Source: DASQZK01 sp963763215
GTDB taxonomy: Bacteria; Bacteroidota; Bacteroidia; Bacteroidales; GCA-2748055
Assembly (NCBI GenBank): GCA_963763215.1
Contig: CAVXNX010000010.1
Coordinates: forward strand, 124,001 to 188,000
Length of the DNA stretch: 64,000 nt
Direction: 5' to 3'
The position numbers and the translations under genes were made by a program. Below, piece after piece: positions 46,531 through 58,193 of this stretch; position 1 is the stretch's first letter, and the number at the start of each line of letters is the position of its first letter. Under the pieces are notes generated by a model. The model saw nothing but the letters and a program-made list of their open reading frames with translations, searched no databases and was not told the DNA's origin.

Positions 46531-48810
46531 ATGGCTAAATTCACCCGTGAAGACGCACTTAACTATCATTCACAGGGACGGCCGGGAAAAATTGAAGTGA
46601 TCCCCACCAAACCCCACACCACCCAACTCGATCTTTCCCTGGCTTATTCGCCCGGGGTAGCTGAACCCTGCCTTGAAATCAAACGCCAGCCTGATGACGT
46701 TTACAACTACACTGCCAAGGGCAACCTGGTGGGCGTGATCTCCAACGGCACCGCCGTGCTCGGGTCTGGGCAACATGGGGCCCTTGCCGGCAAGCCGGTC
46801 ATGGAGGGCAAAGGTTTGCTGTTCAAGATATTTGCCGATGTCGATGTGTTCGATATCGAAGTCGACCTGGAAGATGTGGATGAATTCGTGAAGGTCGTCA
46901 AAGCCATCGCTCCGACCTTCGGGGGTATCAACCTGGAAGATATCAAAGCGCCGGAATGCTTCGAGATCGAACGGATCCTGAAAGCCGAGCTGGATATTCC
47001 CGTCTTTCATGATGATCAGCATGGCACGGCGATCATTTCGGCGGCAGGACTGACCAACGCCCTGGAGCTCATTGGCAAGAAACCCCAGGATATCAAACTC
47101 GTGGTCAATGGTGCAGGCGCCTCGGCGATTTCCTGCACCCGGCTCTATATCAGTTTAGGCGTCAGGAAGGAAAACGTGATCATGCTCGACAGCAAAGGTG
47201 TGCTGAGCAAAAAGCGCACTGATCTGAATAAGTACAAGGCGGAATTTGCCATCGACACCACGATGACCACCCTTTCGGAAGCCATGGTGGGAGCGGATGT
47301 CTTCCTGGGCCTTTCGGTAGCCGACATTCTCACCCCTGAGATGCTGAAAACCATGAACCGCGATCCAATCGTTTTTGCCATGGCGAATCCCAATCCCGAG
47401 ATCGCCTACGAAAAAGCCATCGAGGCCCGGGAGGATATCATTTTCGCCACGGGCCGGAGTGATTATCCCAACCAGATCAACAATGTGCTGGGTTTCCCCT
47501 TCATTTTCCGCGGCGCCCTCGATGTCAGGGCTTCCGCCATCAACGAGGAAATGAAGATCGCCGCCGTGAAGGCCCTTGCCGAACTGACCCGGGAAAGCGT
47601 TCCCGAAACGGTGAACCGCGCTTACAAATCCAAAAATCTCGTCTTCGGACGCGACTACATCATCCCCAAACCTCTCGACCCGAGGCTCATCACCCGCATC
47701 GCCCCTGCCGTGGCAAAAGCCGCCATCAAAACGGGTGTGGCCCGGACATTCATCGACGACTGGGACAAATATGAGGAACGGCTCAGGAAACGCCTGGGAT
47801 TGGATAACCTGCTCATCCGGGATATCCGGATCAAGGCCCAGCAAAATCCCAAACGCGTCGTCTTCGGTGAAGCCGCCAATTACAAGGTCCTGAAAGCCGT
47901 CCAGGAGCTCATTAAGGAAAACATCGCCATACCCATCCTTCTCGGGAATAAGGAAGAGATCCACTCCCTCATCCAGGAGAACAGTCTCGACCTGGGAGAG
48001 GTCATGGTGATCGATCCCCGCGGTAATGAAGAAGAATACCGGCGTGACAATTTTGCCGGGATCTTCCATGAGCGCCGGCGCCGGAAGGGACTCAACCTCG
48101 ACGAGGCCACCGATCTGATGTTTAACCCGAATTATTTCGGGGTCATGATGGTTGAAACGGGCGAGGCCGATGCGTTCGTCAGCGGTTTTTCGAGCAAGTA
48201 TGCCGACGTTATCCGGCCGGCCATCCAGATCTGCGGAACCAACAATCCACAGAAACACATCGCCGGGATGTACGTGGTCCAGACAAAAAAAGGAACGTAT
48301 TTCTTCTCCGACACCACCGTGAATATCCAGCCGGAAGCCCGTACCCTTGTCGACACCACCCTGTTGACAGCGAAATCGGTTGAGAATTTCAACATCACCC
48401 CGCACATTGCCCTGGTATCCTACTCGAACTTCGGTTCGATCCGTGATGGGAGTCCCGGCAGGGTCCATGAGGCCATCAATATCCTGCACCAGGAACATCC
48501 CGAGCTGATTGTCGACGGGGAAATGCAGGCGAATTTCGCTTTCAATCCCGAGTTGCGGATGAGCAAGTTCCCGTTCTCCAAACTCGGCGACAAGGAAGTG
48601 AACACGATCATTTTCCCGAACCTGAGCGCCGGCAATATCGCGTATAAGATGATGCAGGAGATCGGTGGCGCCGAAGTCATCGGTCCCATCCTTTTGGGCC
48701 TTGGCAAACCCATCCATATCCTCCAGATGGAAAGTTCGGTGCGTGAAATCGTGAATATGGCGGCCATCGCGGTGATCGATGCCGGGCGTGAAGAGCACGA
48801 AGGGGAGTGA
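46531..48810 (+). CDS. maeB: NADP-dependent malic enzyme, phosphotransacetylase-fused type
   Basis: A 759-residue enzyme converting malate to pyruvate and CO2 with NADPH formation. The N-terminal malic domain (1 to about 425) has DLSLAYSPGVAEPCLEI, VFHDDQHGTAIISAAGL (metal and substrate residues) and the Rossmann motif VNGAGASAISCTRL. The C-terminal domain (about 430-759) resembles phosphate acetyltransferase (VVFGEAANYKVLKAVQEL, GFSSKYADVIRPAIQI, FPNLSAGNIAYKMMQEIGGAEVIGPILLGL) and usually mediates acetyl-CoA regulation without catalysis. Intact. The stop codon TGA is the first part of a downstream tandem repeat. Confidence 0.95.
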   Translation: MAKFTREDALNYHSQGRPGKIEVIPTKPHTTQLDLSLAYSPGVAEPCLEIKRQPDDVYNYTAKGNLVGVISNGTAVLGSGQHGALAGKPVMEGKGLLFKIFADVDVFDIEVDLEDVDEFVKVVKAIAPTFGGINLEDIKAPECFEIERILKAELDIPVFHDDQHGTAIISAAGLTNALELIGKKPQDIKLVVNGAGASAISCTRLYISLGVRKENVIMLDSKGVLSKKRTDLNKYKAEFAIDTTMTTLSEAMVGADVFLGLSVADILTPEMLKTMNRDPIVFAMANPNPEIAYEKAIEAREDIIFATGRSDYPNQINNVLGFPFIFRGALDVRASAINEEMKIAAVKALAELTRESVPETVNRAYKSKNLVFGRDYIIPKPLDPRLITRIAPAVAKAAIKTGVARTFIDDWDKYEERLRKRLGLDNLLIRDIRIKAQQNPKRVVFGEAANYKVLKAVQELIKENIAIPILLGNKEEIHSLIQENSLDLGEVMVIDPRGNEEEYRRDNFAGIFHERRRRKGLNLDEATDLMFNPNYFGVMMVETGEADAFVSGFSSKYADVIRPAIQICGTNNPQKHIAGMYVVQTKKGTYFFSDTTVNIQPEARTLVDTTLLTAKSVENFNITPHIALVSYSNFGSIRDGSPGRVHEAINILHQEHPELIVDGEMQANFAFNPELRMSKFPFSKLGDKEVNTIIFPNLSAGNIAYKMMQEIGGAEVIGPILLGLGKPIHILQMESSVREIVNMAAIAVIDAGREEHEGE

Positions 48811-48902
48811 GGAGGTGAGGAGGTGATGAGGTGATGGGGTGATGAGGTGATGAGGTGAGAGGTGATGGGGTGATGAGGTGATGAGGTGATGAGGTGATGG
48901 AG
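48808..48902. repeat. Tandem array (GAGGTGAT)n starting at the maeB stop
   Basis: About 11 copies of an 8-mer, GAGGTGAT with GGGGTGAT and 7-9 bp variants, begin at the TGA stop of maeB. It is a simple-sequence array of the same style as those at 4.1, 5.5 and 58.0 kb. No gene in it. Confidence 0.85.
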
Positions 48903-48978
48903 CTAGGGAGTGCCTTTCGGGTTGTGAACCTATGCATATTCGGAACCATTACCTTTTTTTTGTCATTCGGATGCACAG

Positions 48979-49506
48979 TCCGTTCAAGGCCACCCGTAGG
49001 GGCGGGTCGCGACCCGCCCGCTTACGTGGATACGGGGTACCTGGATACGCGAGTACGAAATGAAATAAGAAAACAGAAGAGCACGAAGGGGTATAAACAC
49101 GAAGGTACAAAGACTAAGGAAAGGCATGCGGGGGAAGAGCACGAAGGGAGGTGCAAACCCGGGAAATTGTCATAGCCCAATTCTTTTTATATTAACCATA
49201 ATAGACAGATTATCAGGAGATAATGGGCACCCTGAAGGGGTGCAACAAACAGTAGCCCCGGGTGACAACCCGGGGTATATTGGCGCGTTAAACCGCAACC
49301 CTGAAGGGGTTGAAGAGGGATCAGATGTAGAAGCACCCTTTGTGTTTTAGCGCCTTAGTGTTTAAAAATTTTTCGTGATCTTCTTTTTTCTAATTTCATT
49401 CTGATTAGCCTTGCAAGGGACTGACGACTATCGTCTTCGCCGCACCCTAACGTACCCACCTAGACGGGCGGGTCGCGACCCGCCCCTACGGGTGGCTTTG
49501 AACGGA
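48979..49506. repeat. Fold-back element of about 530 bp with 42-bp inverted ends
   Basis: Positions 48979-49020 and 49465-49506 are reverse complements at 41 of 42 bases, each containing the palindrome GGGCGGGTCGCGACCCGCCC. Inside, sequences next to the arms also mirror each other imperfectly (AATGAAATAAGAAAACAGAA at about 49059 against the strand opposite about 49380-49405). The centre holds the REP-like element at 49220-49316. No protein is encoded. This could be a large MITE or a nested set of palindromic repeats. Confidence 0.75.
49220..49316. repeat. REP-like element with three palindromes
   Basis: Three hairpins follow one another: GCACCCTGAAGGGGTGC (49227-49243), AGCCCCGGGTGACAACCCGGGGTA (given by positions 49253-49276), and CAACCCTGAAGGGGTTG (49297-49312). 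Diverged relatives with the same order lie at 4958-5065. Such units are typical of dispersed palindromic repeats; no RAYT-type transposase is visible in the window. Confidence 0.7.
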
Positions 49507-49739
49507 ATTCTTGGAAAGCACCCCTTTTTCAACATCATATTTAGTGTCAGAAAGAAAACTCATGTTTTTTAGCTGTGCTTGATAAGAAAACGTCAAGAGC
49601 AAGGCTTGCGATGACTGAAAAACAGAAGTTTACTATTCGTAAATGACTGTTTTGAAGTCGAGCATAACGCAGCTATTGGCGTTTTCTTGCAAGCACTATT
49701 TAACATTTCGGATTGATTATTTTCCTGGTGCAAATCTAA

Positions 49740-49920
49740 AGGCCTTTGTGTTTAACACCCTTCGTTTCTTTCCCCGTCTGCCGTTCCTTAGCGCCTTTGT
49801 GCCTTCGTGTTTATATCTCTTCACTCGTGTGCCATTCCTTCGTGTTTTTGTGCCTTTGTGTTTATATCTCTTCCCTATGCCTTAGTGTCCTTGTGTTTAC
49901 CTCTTCTTTGTGCTCTTCCG
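49740..49920. repeat. Degenerate repeats of CCTTTGTGTTTATATCTCTTC
   Basis: The phrase GCCTTTGTGTTTATATCTCTTC or close variants occurs three to four times. Reverse-complement relatives (CACGAAGG..TATAAACACGAAGG) lie at 49080-49150, on the left side of the fold-back element. Nothing coding is supported between 48811 and 49987. The ruvA promoter should lie just before 49988 (TAATTTTA at 49962-49969 is one mismatch from the -7 consensus). Confidence 0.6.
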
Positions 49921-49987
49921 ACCGCGGCAGCCAATTCGATTGCACAGTTTCCCAAATTAATCTAATTTTAGGTGCAAAATAAATCGC

Positions 49988-50569
49988 ATGTACGAATTCA
50001 TCGAAGGTGCCGTCATTGAAAAAACCCCTGCCCACCTGATCCTCCAGGACGGCGGCATCGGTTATCACATCAACATCTCCCTGTTCACCTACTCGGGGAT
50101 CCCGGAAACGGGCATGGTACGGGTCTACATCCACCAGGTGGTCCGCGAAGATGCCTTGATCCTCTACGGCTTTGCCGGGAGGCATGAAAGGGACATGTTC
50201 CGCCACCTGATCTCGGTCAGTGGCATCGGCGCCAACACGGCCCGGATCATCCTGTCATCGCTGACGCCGGATGAGGTTTCGCAGGCGATTATTTCGAACG
50301 ATGTCGCTGTACTTCAGGGCATTAAGGGCATAGGTGCCAAGACGGCGCAGCGGGTCATTGTCGACCTCAAAGACAAGATCCACAAAGGGGCCAAAAGCGA
50401 TGAATTATTCCTTTCCGAACGCAATACTATCCGGGATGAAGCGTTATCTGCTTTAGTCGCTCTGGGATTTGCAAAAAAACAGGTTGAGAAAGTCACCGGG
50501 AAGCTTTTCACTGAGAAACCTGATCTGACCGTCGAGGATGCTGTTAAAAAAGCATTAAAACTATTGTAA
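49988..50569 (+). CDS. ruvA: Holliday junction branch migration protein RuvA
   Basis: A 193-residue RuvA. It has an N-terminal OB-fold (MYEFIEGAVIEKTPAHLILQ), two helix-hairpin-helix motifs (LISVSGIGANTARIIL and LQGIKGIGAKTAQRVIVDLKDK) that bind the junction backbone, and the C-terminal three-helix domain (RDEALSALVALGFAKKQVEKV) that contacts RuvB. Intact. Ten bases separate it from sprA, the arrangement seen across the Bacteroidota. Confidence 0.95.
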   Translation: MYEFIEGAVIEKTPAHLILQDGGIGYHINISLFTYSGIPETGMVRVYIHQVVREDALILYGFAGRHERDMFRHLISVSGIGANTARIILSSLTPDEVSQAIISNDVAVLQGIKGIGAKTAQRVIVDLKDKIHKGAKSDELFLSERNTIRDEALSALVALGFAKKQVEKVTGKLFTEKPDLTVEDAVKKALKLL

Positions 50570-50579
50570 CTGACTATTT

Positions 50580-53500
50580 TTGAAAAGAGGATTAGCAAAT
50601 ATCATAACGCTGGTCTCTTCTGTTTTCATTTTGCTTGCGCCAATTGTTCTCAAAGCAAATGACGGGGGGGGATACCTGTACTTGCCGCTGCCAAGGGTGG
50701 GCACGTTGACTGCCTTACCCCCCGACACCTCCGAGCTCCGGTATCCGTTCAGCCTTGAAAACAATTATCCCTATCCCAATTCCGGGCTCCAGTCGCCCCT
50801 CTATGGGCATCAGCCTTCCAACATCCAAAACTCCGTCACCTACGATCCCGTTACCAAGCAATATTCCTTCACCAGAAAAGTGGGCAACTTCGAGATCGGC
50901 CCGCCCTATACGATGACCGAAAAGGAATACGAAAACTATTCCGCCAAAAAATCCATGGAGAACTACTGGGAGCTGAAATCCAAGAAGCGAAAACATCGAG
51001 AACCAGTCCTCATTTATTCCCCAGCTCAACATCGGCGGTGAAGCCTTCGACAGGGTCTTCGGGAGCAATGCCATCAATATCACCCCTTCGGGAAGCGCGG
51101 AGCTGATCTTCGGCTTCAACCTCTCCAAAACCGACAATCCCACCCTGACTGAAAAACTCCGGAGAACGCCCTCCTTCGATTTTGAAGAGAAGATCCTGAT
51201 GAACGTCACCGGGAGCATCGGCGACAAGATGAAGCTCGATGTCAATTACAACACGGAGGCCACCTTCGACTTCGAGAACAAAACCAAACTGGAATATTCG
51301 GGGAAGGAAGATGAGATCATCAAGAAGATCGAAGCCGGTAACGTATCGCTGCCCCTCACCGGGTCGCTCATCACGGGGAGCCAGAGCCTCTTCGGACTCA
51401 AGACGGAAATGCAGTTCGGCAAACTGACCATGACCAGTATTTTCTCCCAGCAGAAAGGGGAGACATCGACCATCGAAGTCCAGGGCGGCGCCCAGGTGCA
51501 GGAATTTTCGGTGAATGCCGACGATTATGATGCCAATAAGCACTATTTCCTTTCCGATTATTTCCGTGACAACTACAACAAGGCACTCTCGAATCTTCCC
51601 GTGATCAATTCAGGGATCAACATCACCCGCATCGAGGTATGGATCACCAACAAAACGAGTAATTTCCAGGAATCAAGGAATATCGTTGCCTTCACCGACC
51701 TGGCTGAACCCCAGCCCTATTCGGACGAATTTCAGCGTACCGCCGGCGAAGGCGGGAATAATCCGCGCAACGAACTGAATAACCTGTACGCCAAGATGGT
51801 CAACGGAGCTTATCCCGGTGTGCGCAACATCACGACGGTCACCAGCGCTCTGTCATCCCTTACCCTTGGGCGCGACTATGAAAAAGTTGAGAATGCCCGC
51901 CTTCTTTCGCCCCGGGAGTACGATCTGAATGAGAAACTGGGTTATATTTCCCTGAATTCGGCCCTGAATTCGGACGAAGTGCTGGCCGTGGCCTACGAAT
52001 ATACCTATAACGGAAGGACCTACCGTGTGGGCGAACTCTCGAGCTCAAGCGGTATCAATGCTCCCGACGCCCTGTTTCTCAAGCTGATCAAAAGCACCAA
52101 CTTCACCCCTTCCTCCTATACCTGGGACCTGATGATGAAAAACGTCTATGCCATCGGGGCATACCAGGTTTCAGCCGCAGGATTTCACGCTCGATGTCCT
52201 CTACCAGGATGATAAGACCGGCAATGCCATCAATTATATTCCCGAAGGAGAGCTGAACAAAAAAATCCTCCTGGAACAGCTCAACCTCGACAACCTCAAT
52301 TCGAACAATGATCCTTATCCCGACGGGCTGTTCGATTACCTTCCCGGGGTGACCATCAATCCTTCCAACGGCCGCGTCTTCTTCCCCGTGCTCGAGCCTT
52401 TCGGTTCCGACCTGGAAAAGATCATCAGGGAAAACGGCGGCGACGAGTCGGTCGTCCAGCGATATGTCTTCCAGGAACTGTACGATTCGACCAAGACCAA
52501 GGCCCAGCAGATCGCCGAAAAAAACAAGTTCAAGCTGAGCGGGATAGTTTCAGTCGTCTTCTTCTTCCGAGATCATGCTCAACGCCATGAACGTTCCCCA
52601 GGGATCGGTGAAGGTGACCGCCGGCGGACGGCAACTGACCGAAGGCAGCGATTTTACGGTCGATTACACCCTTGGGCGCGTCACCATCATCAACCAGGGT
52701 ATCCTCGAATCGGGAACGCCCATCAAGATCTCCCTGGAAAACAATTCGCTTTTCAATATCCAGACCAAGACCCTGGTGGGGTCGCATTTCGACTACAAGA
52801 TATCCGATGATTTCAACGTGGGGGCGACCATCCTCAATCTCACCGAGCGGCCCCTCACCCAGAAGGTGAATATCGGCGATGAGCCCATCTCCAATACCAT
52901 CTGGGGGCTCAATACCTCTTACCGGACCCAGTCGCGGTTGCTGACCAGGCTCGTCGACGCCCTTCCCCTGATCCAGACCAAGGAGCCCTCGGAAGTGAGT
53001 TTCGTGGGTGAATTTGCCGACCTCATTCCCGGGCATTCCCGGGCGATCCAGAAGGAGGGCAATGCCTTTATCGACGATTTCGAGGGCAGTGAAACCTCGC
53101 TCGATATGAAATCTTTCGCCGCATGGTCGATCTCCAGCACTCCCAAGGGATACTTCCCGGAAGCCGATAAAATCAACGATCTGAGTTACGGATATAACCG
53201 GGCAAAACTCTCCTGGTACGTGATCGACCCCCTCTTCCTGAGAAACAACTCGCTCACTCCCGATAACATCAAGAATGATCCCAATCTGCAGTCGAGCCAC
53301 TATGTCAGGGAGATCTTTGAAAAGGACATTTTCAAAAACAAGGAGACACCGAACAACATTCCCACGAACATTTCCGTCCTCAACCTGGCCTATTATCCCA
53401 CAGACCGTGGACCTTACAACTACGATTATACCCGATGTCAACCCCGACGGCAGCCTGAAGAACCCGGAAGACCGCTGGGGCGGTATCATGCGTGAGATCC

Positions 53501-56500
53501 AGTCGAACGATTTCGAAGCGGCCAATATCGAGTTCATCGAATTCTGGATGATGGATCCTTACGTTGAACAACCCGATAACCCCGGCGGTGATCTGTATAT
53601 CAACCTGGGCAATATCTCGGAGGATGTACTGAAAGACTCGAGAAAAGCATTTGAAAACGGCCTTCCTGCCAGTCCCGACATCATTCAGGTCGATACCACG
53701 GCCTGGGGTCGGATCCCGCTGGTGCAATCGCTGGTGCCGGCCTTCAATAACGACGTTGAGGCACGCAAATACCAGGATGTGGGCCTCGACGGACTGAGTG
53801 ATGCCGATGAGCGCAGCTTTCTTCAGTACCTTCCTCGACAATCTGAAAACGGTTCTGACGCCCTGAAGCCTATGCTTCCATCGCCGAGGACCCCTCGAGC
53901 GACGACTTTCATTACTACCGGGGCTCCGATTACGACCAGATGAAGCTGGGCATCCTCGAACGGTACAAGAAATACAACGGCCTGGAGGGCAACTCTCCAA
54001 GCTTCGAGCAAACCAAGGAATCCTACCCCACCACCGGATCCACCCTCCCCGATGTGGAGGATATCAACAGGGACAACACCCTGAGTGAGAGCGAGAGCTA
54101 CTATTCGTACCATGTCAGCCTGAGGAAGGAAGATCTCGAGGTCGGACGGAATTATCATCGTCGACAAGGTCGTTGATGACGCCAAATTTGAAAACGGCAA
54201 ACAATCATCGGTCACCTGGTACCAGTTCCGCATTCCCATCACCGATTTCGAGAGAAGGGTCGGAGATATCCAGGATTTCAAGACCATCCGGTTCATGCGG
54301 ATGTTCCTGACCAATTTCTCCGATTCGGTCATCCTGCGCTTTGCCAAGCTTGACCTGATCCGGGGTGAATGGCGCCGATATTCCCTTCCGTTCACCCAGG
54401 GCAGTGAAGCCTGGACCGGGTCGGAACCTTCGACCGGATCGTTTGATATTTCCGCCGTCAATATCGAGGAAAATGCCGGCAGGGTGCCGGTCAATTACGT
54501 CTTACCCGTGGGTGTGACCCGCCAGATCGACCCGTCGCAGCCCCAGCTTACCCAGCTCAATGAACAGTCGATCGTCCTTAAGGTCAACGAGCTGGAAGAC
54601 GGAGATGCCCGGGCGGCTTACAAAAATGTGGACCTCGACATCAGGCAGTATAAGAAGATCAAGATGTATCGCCCATGCCGAAGCCATCGAAGGATATCCC
54701 CTGGAAGACAATGAACTGACGGCTTTTATCCGCCTTGGCTCCGACTATACCGGTAACTTCTATGAATACGAGGTGCCCCTGAAGCTGACCCCTTACGGGC
54801 AATATGACGGCAAAAAGGACTCGGACCGCAAGATCGTCTGGCCCGACGCAGAACCTTTTCGATATCGATCTCAGCGTGTTCCAGGAAGCCAAGCAGGCCA
54901 GGAACAATGCGATGCGCGTTCCCGGATCCGCAGGTCGAGCTGACCTCGGTTTACACCATCACCGACAGCCGGGGGAACACGGGTGAGCGTATCGGGAAAT
55001 CCCAACCTGGCCAATATCCGGACCATCATGATCGGCGTCCGAAACCCCGTTGGCGGAAAAGACAACCTCCCGAAGTCGGGAGAGATCTGGCTCAACGAAC
55101 TGCGGCTCACCGATTTCAATGAAAAAGGCGGCTGGGCGGCCAACGGAAGGCTGACCACCAAACTCGCCGATCTTGGAACCTTCACCTTCTCGGGCAATAC
55201 CAGCACTCCCGGCTGGGGAAGCATCGACACCAAGGTCCAGGAACGGGACAAGGAACAGACCCTGCAGTATGATCTCTCCTCCAACCTCGAACTGGGAAAG
55301 TTCTTTCCCAGAAAGCTCGGTGTCTCCATCCCGGTTTATGCCGGTTATTCGGAATCCATCATCAACCCCGAGTACAATCCCCTCGACCCGGACATTCCCG
55401 CTGAAGGTGGCCCTTGACGAATGCCGATACCCGGGCTGAAAGAGATTCCATCAAGAATATCGCCCAGGATTACACCCGGCGGAGAAGCCTGAACTTCACC
55501 AATGTCAGGGTGATCAAGAAAGAAGGGGCAAGCCGCAGGATTTATGACCTCGCCAACTGGTCGGCCAGTTATTCGTTCAATGAAATTTTCAGCCGCGATA
55601 TCGGCACGGAATATTATACCCAGCGCCGGTACCGCGGGGCCCTGAACTATACCTACAATGCCAGGCCCAAGGCGGTGACGCCCTTCGCCAAATCGAAGGT
55701 CCTGAAATCTCCCTACCTCCGGATCCTCAGGGATTTCAACTTCTACTACCTGCCCTCCATGCTTTCATTCCGGACCGACCTCGACCGGTCGTACATGGAA
55801 AGAAAGCTTCGCAACCTGACAATCCCTACCTGCAGATCAAGCCCACCGTGAAAAAGGATTTCCTCTGGAACCGGTATTATGACATGAAGTTTGATCTGAC
55901 CCGTTCACTGAAACTGGACTTCTCCGCCACCAATATTGCCCGGATCGATGAGCCGGAAGGCCGGATGGACAAATATGCCGCCGACTACCAGGCCAAACGC
56001 GATTCCATTCTCCAGGAGCTCATGAGCTTTCGGGCGGACCACCAACTACAACCACCAGATCAACGCCACCTACAATCTGCCGCTCAACAAGATCCCGCTG
56101 CTGAACTGGATCAATATCTCCACGAGGTACAATGCCACCTTCGGATGGGATGTGGGTCCCATCCTGAGGGATCCGATCGATCGACCTGGGAAATACCATC
56201 AAAAATTCAAACACACTGCAGGTAAACGGTCAGCTGAAACTCTCCACCCTCTACAATAAAGTTCCGTATTTTAAATCGCTGAACCAGAAAGCCAAACCCG
56301 GCGAGGAAAACCAGAGGAAGAAGGAAGTGACCTACGACCCGCGAAAACCAGGTCCTTCGCAAGAATTTCCCCCGCTCCTACACCCATAAACTCAAAACCA
56401 CCGATATTAAGGTCCAGATCTTCGACAGCGACGGCAAACCGGTAGATTCCAAAGTGGAGGTCGTGAATGAAAACAGGGTGAAGATCACCCCGGATCACGA

Positions 56501-57953
56501 TGTGAGGGGAGCCAAAGTGGTGATCACCGGTACCCGTGAACTGGGACAGAGCCCGGTCACGTTCATCGTCGACAATACCGCCCGGATCATCACCGGACTG
56601 AAGAACATCAATATCACCTACAGCACCAGCGACGGTACCGTTCTGCCGGGCTACAAGCCCACCACCACGCATCCTGGGCCTGACCAACTACGACAACATG
56701 CTCGCCCCGGGCTGGGATTTCATCCTGGGTATGCAGGATCCCAACTTTGCCCGCAACGCCTTTTACAACGGCTGGCTTTCAAAAGATTCCCTGCTGAATG
56801 AGCCCTTTATGATGAGCCATACCGAAAAGCTCAATCTGCAGGGCTTCCTTCGAACCGTTCAACGGGTTCAGGATCGATCTGACCGCCGACCGCATTATCG
56901 CCAGGAACATGAGCGAATACTTTATCGCCGACCGGAACGGAAACCTTCCCCCGGAAAGTGAACGGGGAAAGACCGTTAACGGGAACTTCTCCATGTCATT
57001 TCTTTCCTGGAAAACCGCCTTCGAGCGGATTTACTCCAAGGACCTGGATTTCTCGTCGCAGGCCTTCAGCCAGATGAAAAACCAGTACCGGACCATCATA
57101 TCGGCAAGGCTCGCCAGGGATTACATGGACCGGACCGGCCAGGTGCTTCATGATTCGGCGGGATTTTACGAAGGTTACGGGCCCAATTCACAAGCAGGTC
57201 CTCATCTCTTCGTTCCTGGCGGCGTACGGTTATAAGGATCCGACAAATGTCACCCTCAACCTCTTCCCCTCGATCCTGAACATGATGCCGAACTGGCGTC
57301 TTTCGTTCGACGGCCTCGGCCGGCTCGATTTCGTGAAGAAATTCCTCAACAGCCTGACCATCAACCATGCCTACCGGTCCTCCTACAATGTCGGATCGTT
57401 CATTTCCAACCCCATCGATATCCGCAGTCTTGAGGATCCGACCTACCAGGTCAATTTCCTGCCGGAGTTCGATGCCACCTCCGTCTCGATCAATGAACAG
57501 TTCAGCCCCTTGTTCGACCTCAGCATGGACTGGAAGAACAGCCTGACCACCAACATCGAGTTCAACCGGTCGAGGACCCTTGCCCTGAGCACCTCAAACA
57601 GCCAGATCAATGAGGTGAGCTCCAGTGAAATGGCCATTGGTGCCGGGTACCGGTTTAACCAGGTGCAGATCATCATTAACCAGAAAGAATTTAAGAGCGA
57701 CCTGAACGTCAGGGCCGATCTCTCCATCCGCAATAACCGCACGGTGATCCGGAAACTTTCCGAAGACAGCGACCAGATCACTGCCGGGCAGCGGATCGTT
57801 ACCATCAAAACCACTTTCGACTATGTGTTAAGCGACAGGTTCAACCTGCGGTTCTTCTTCGATCAGCGTGTAAACAAGCCGTTTGTATCCCTCTCCTATC
57901 CCACATCAAACACCAATATCGGGTTCAGCGTCCGTTTTACGCTTGCCCAGTAG
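50580..57953 (+). CDS. sprA: Cell-surface protein SprA (Sov), T9SS translocon, heavily frameshifted
   Basis: SprA is the very large 36-strand outer-membrane barrel that forms the conducting channel of the type IX secretion system and is needed for gliding in flavobacteria. The span of about 2,457 codons matches SprA. It starts at TTG (no ATG fits) with a signal peptide ending near VLKAND. Recognisable segments in order are SFIPQLNIGGEAFDRVFG, INITPSGSAELIFG, MNVTGSIGDKMKLDVNYN, YLSLAYEYTYNGRTYRVGE-like blocks, IDDFEGSETSLDMKS, NIEFIEFWMMDPY, GEIWLNELRLTDF, DYTRRRSLNFTNVR and the C-terminal barrel end GFSVRFTLAQ. At least fifteen breaks are spread between about 51000 and 57190. Position between ruvA and gcvH confirms identity. 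Confidence 0.9.
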
Positions 57954-57985
57954 AGCATATTCCATTGAAAAGTGGTAAATTTGGA

Positions 57986-58133
57986 TTGTTGGAAGTCGGA
58001 AGGTGGAAGTTGGAAGGTGGAAGGTGGAAGGTGGAAGAAAAGAAATAAAACGATGATGGAATTTAATTTGAAAAACGCATTTAATTAGTATGAAGTCTGA
58101 CTTCCGACTTCCGACTTCCGACTCCCAACCAAT
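57986..58133. repeat. Fold-back of simple repeats (GGAAGGT)n / (ACTTCCG)n
   Basis: A left array of GGTGGAA-type heptamers at 57988-58037 and a right array of ACTTCCG heptamers at 58097-58128 are mutually complementary at their outer edges (ATTGTTGGAAGTCGGAAG versus CTTCCGACTCCCAACCAAT). A hairpin of roughly 25-30 bp could form around 60 bp of AT-rich sequence. It separates sprA from gcvH. Confidence 0.7.
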
Positions 58134-58193
58134 TATATCCGAAATGTTAAATCTCTCTGAAATAACCCTTATACAAATCAAAAATCACCTGTC

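Noticed and set aside
47155..48798. 547-codon antisense ORF opposite maeB
   Set aside because: maeB is unmistakable on the plus strand; long antisense frames follow from its codon bias and have no protein-like motifs.
50580..57953. Programmed frameshifting or a split multi-subunit SprA
   Set aside because: The breaks are irregular, lack slippery sites plus downstream structures, and similar breaks hit unrelated genes; sequence error is simpler.
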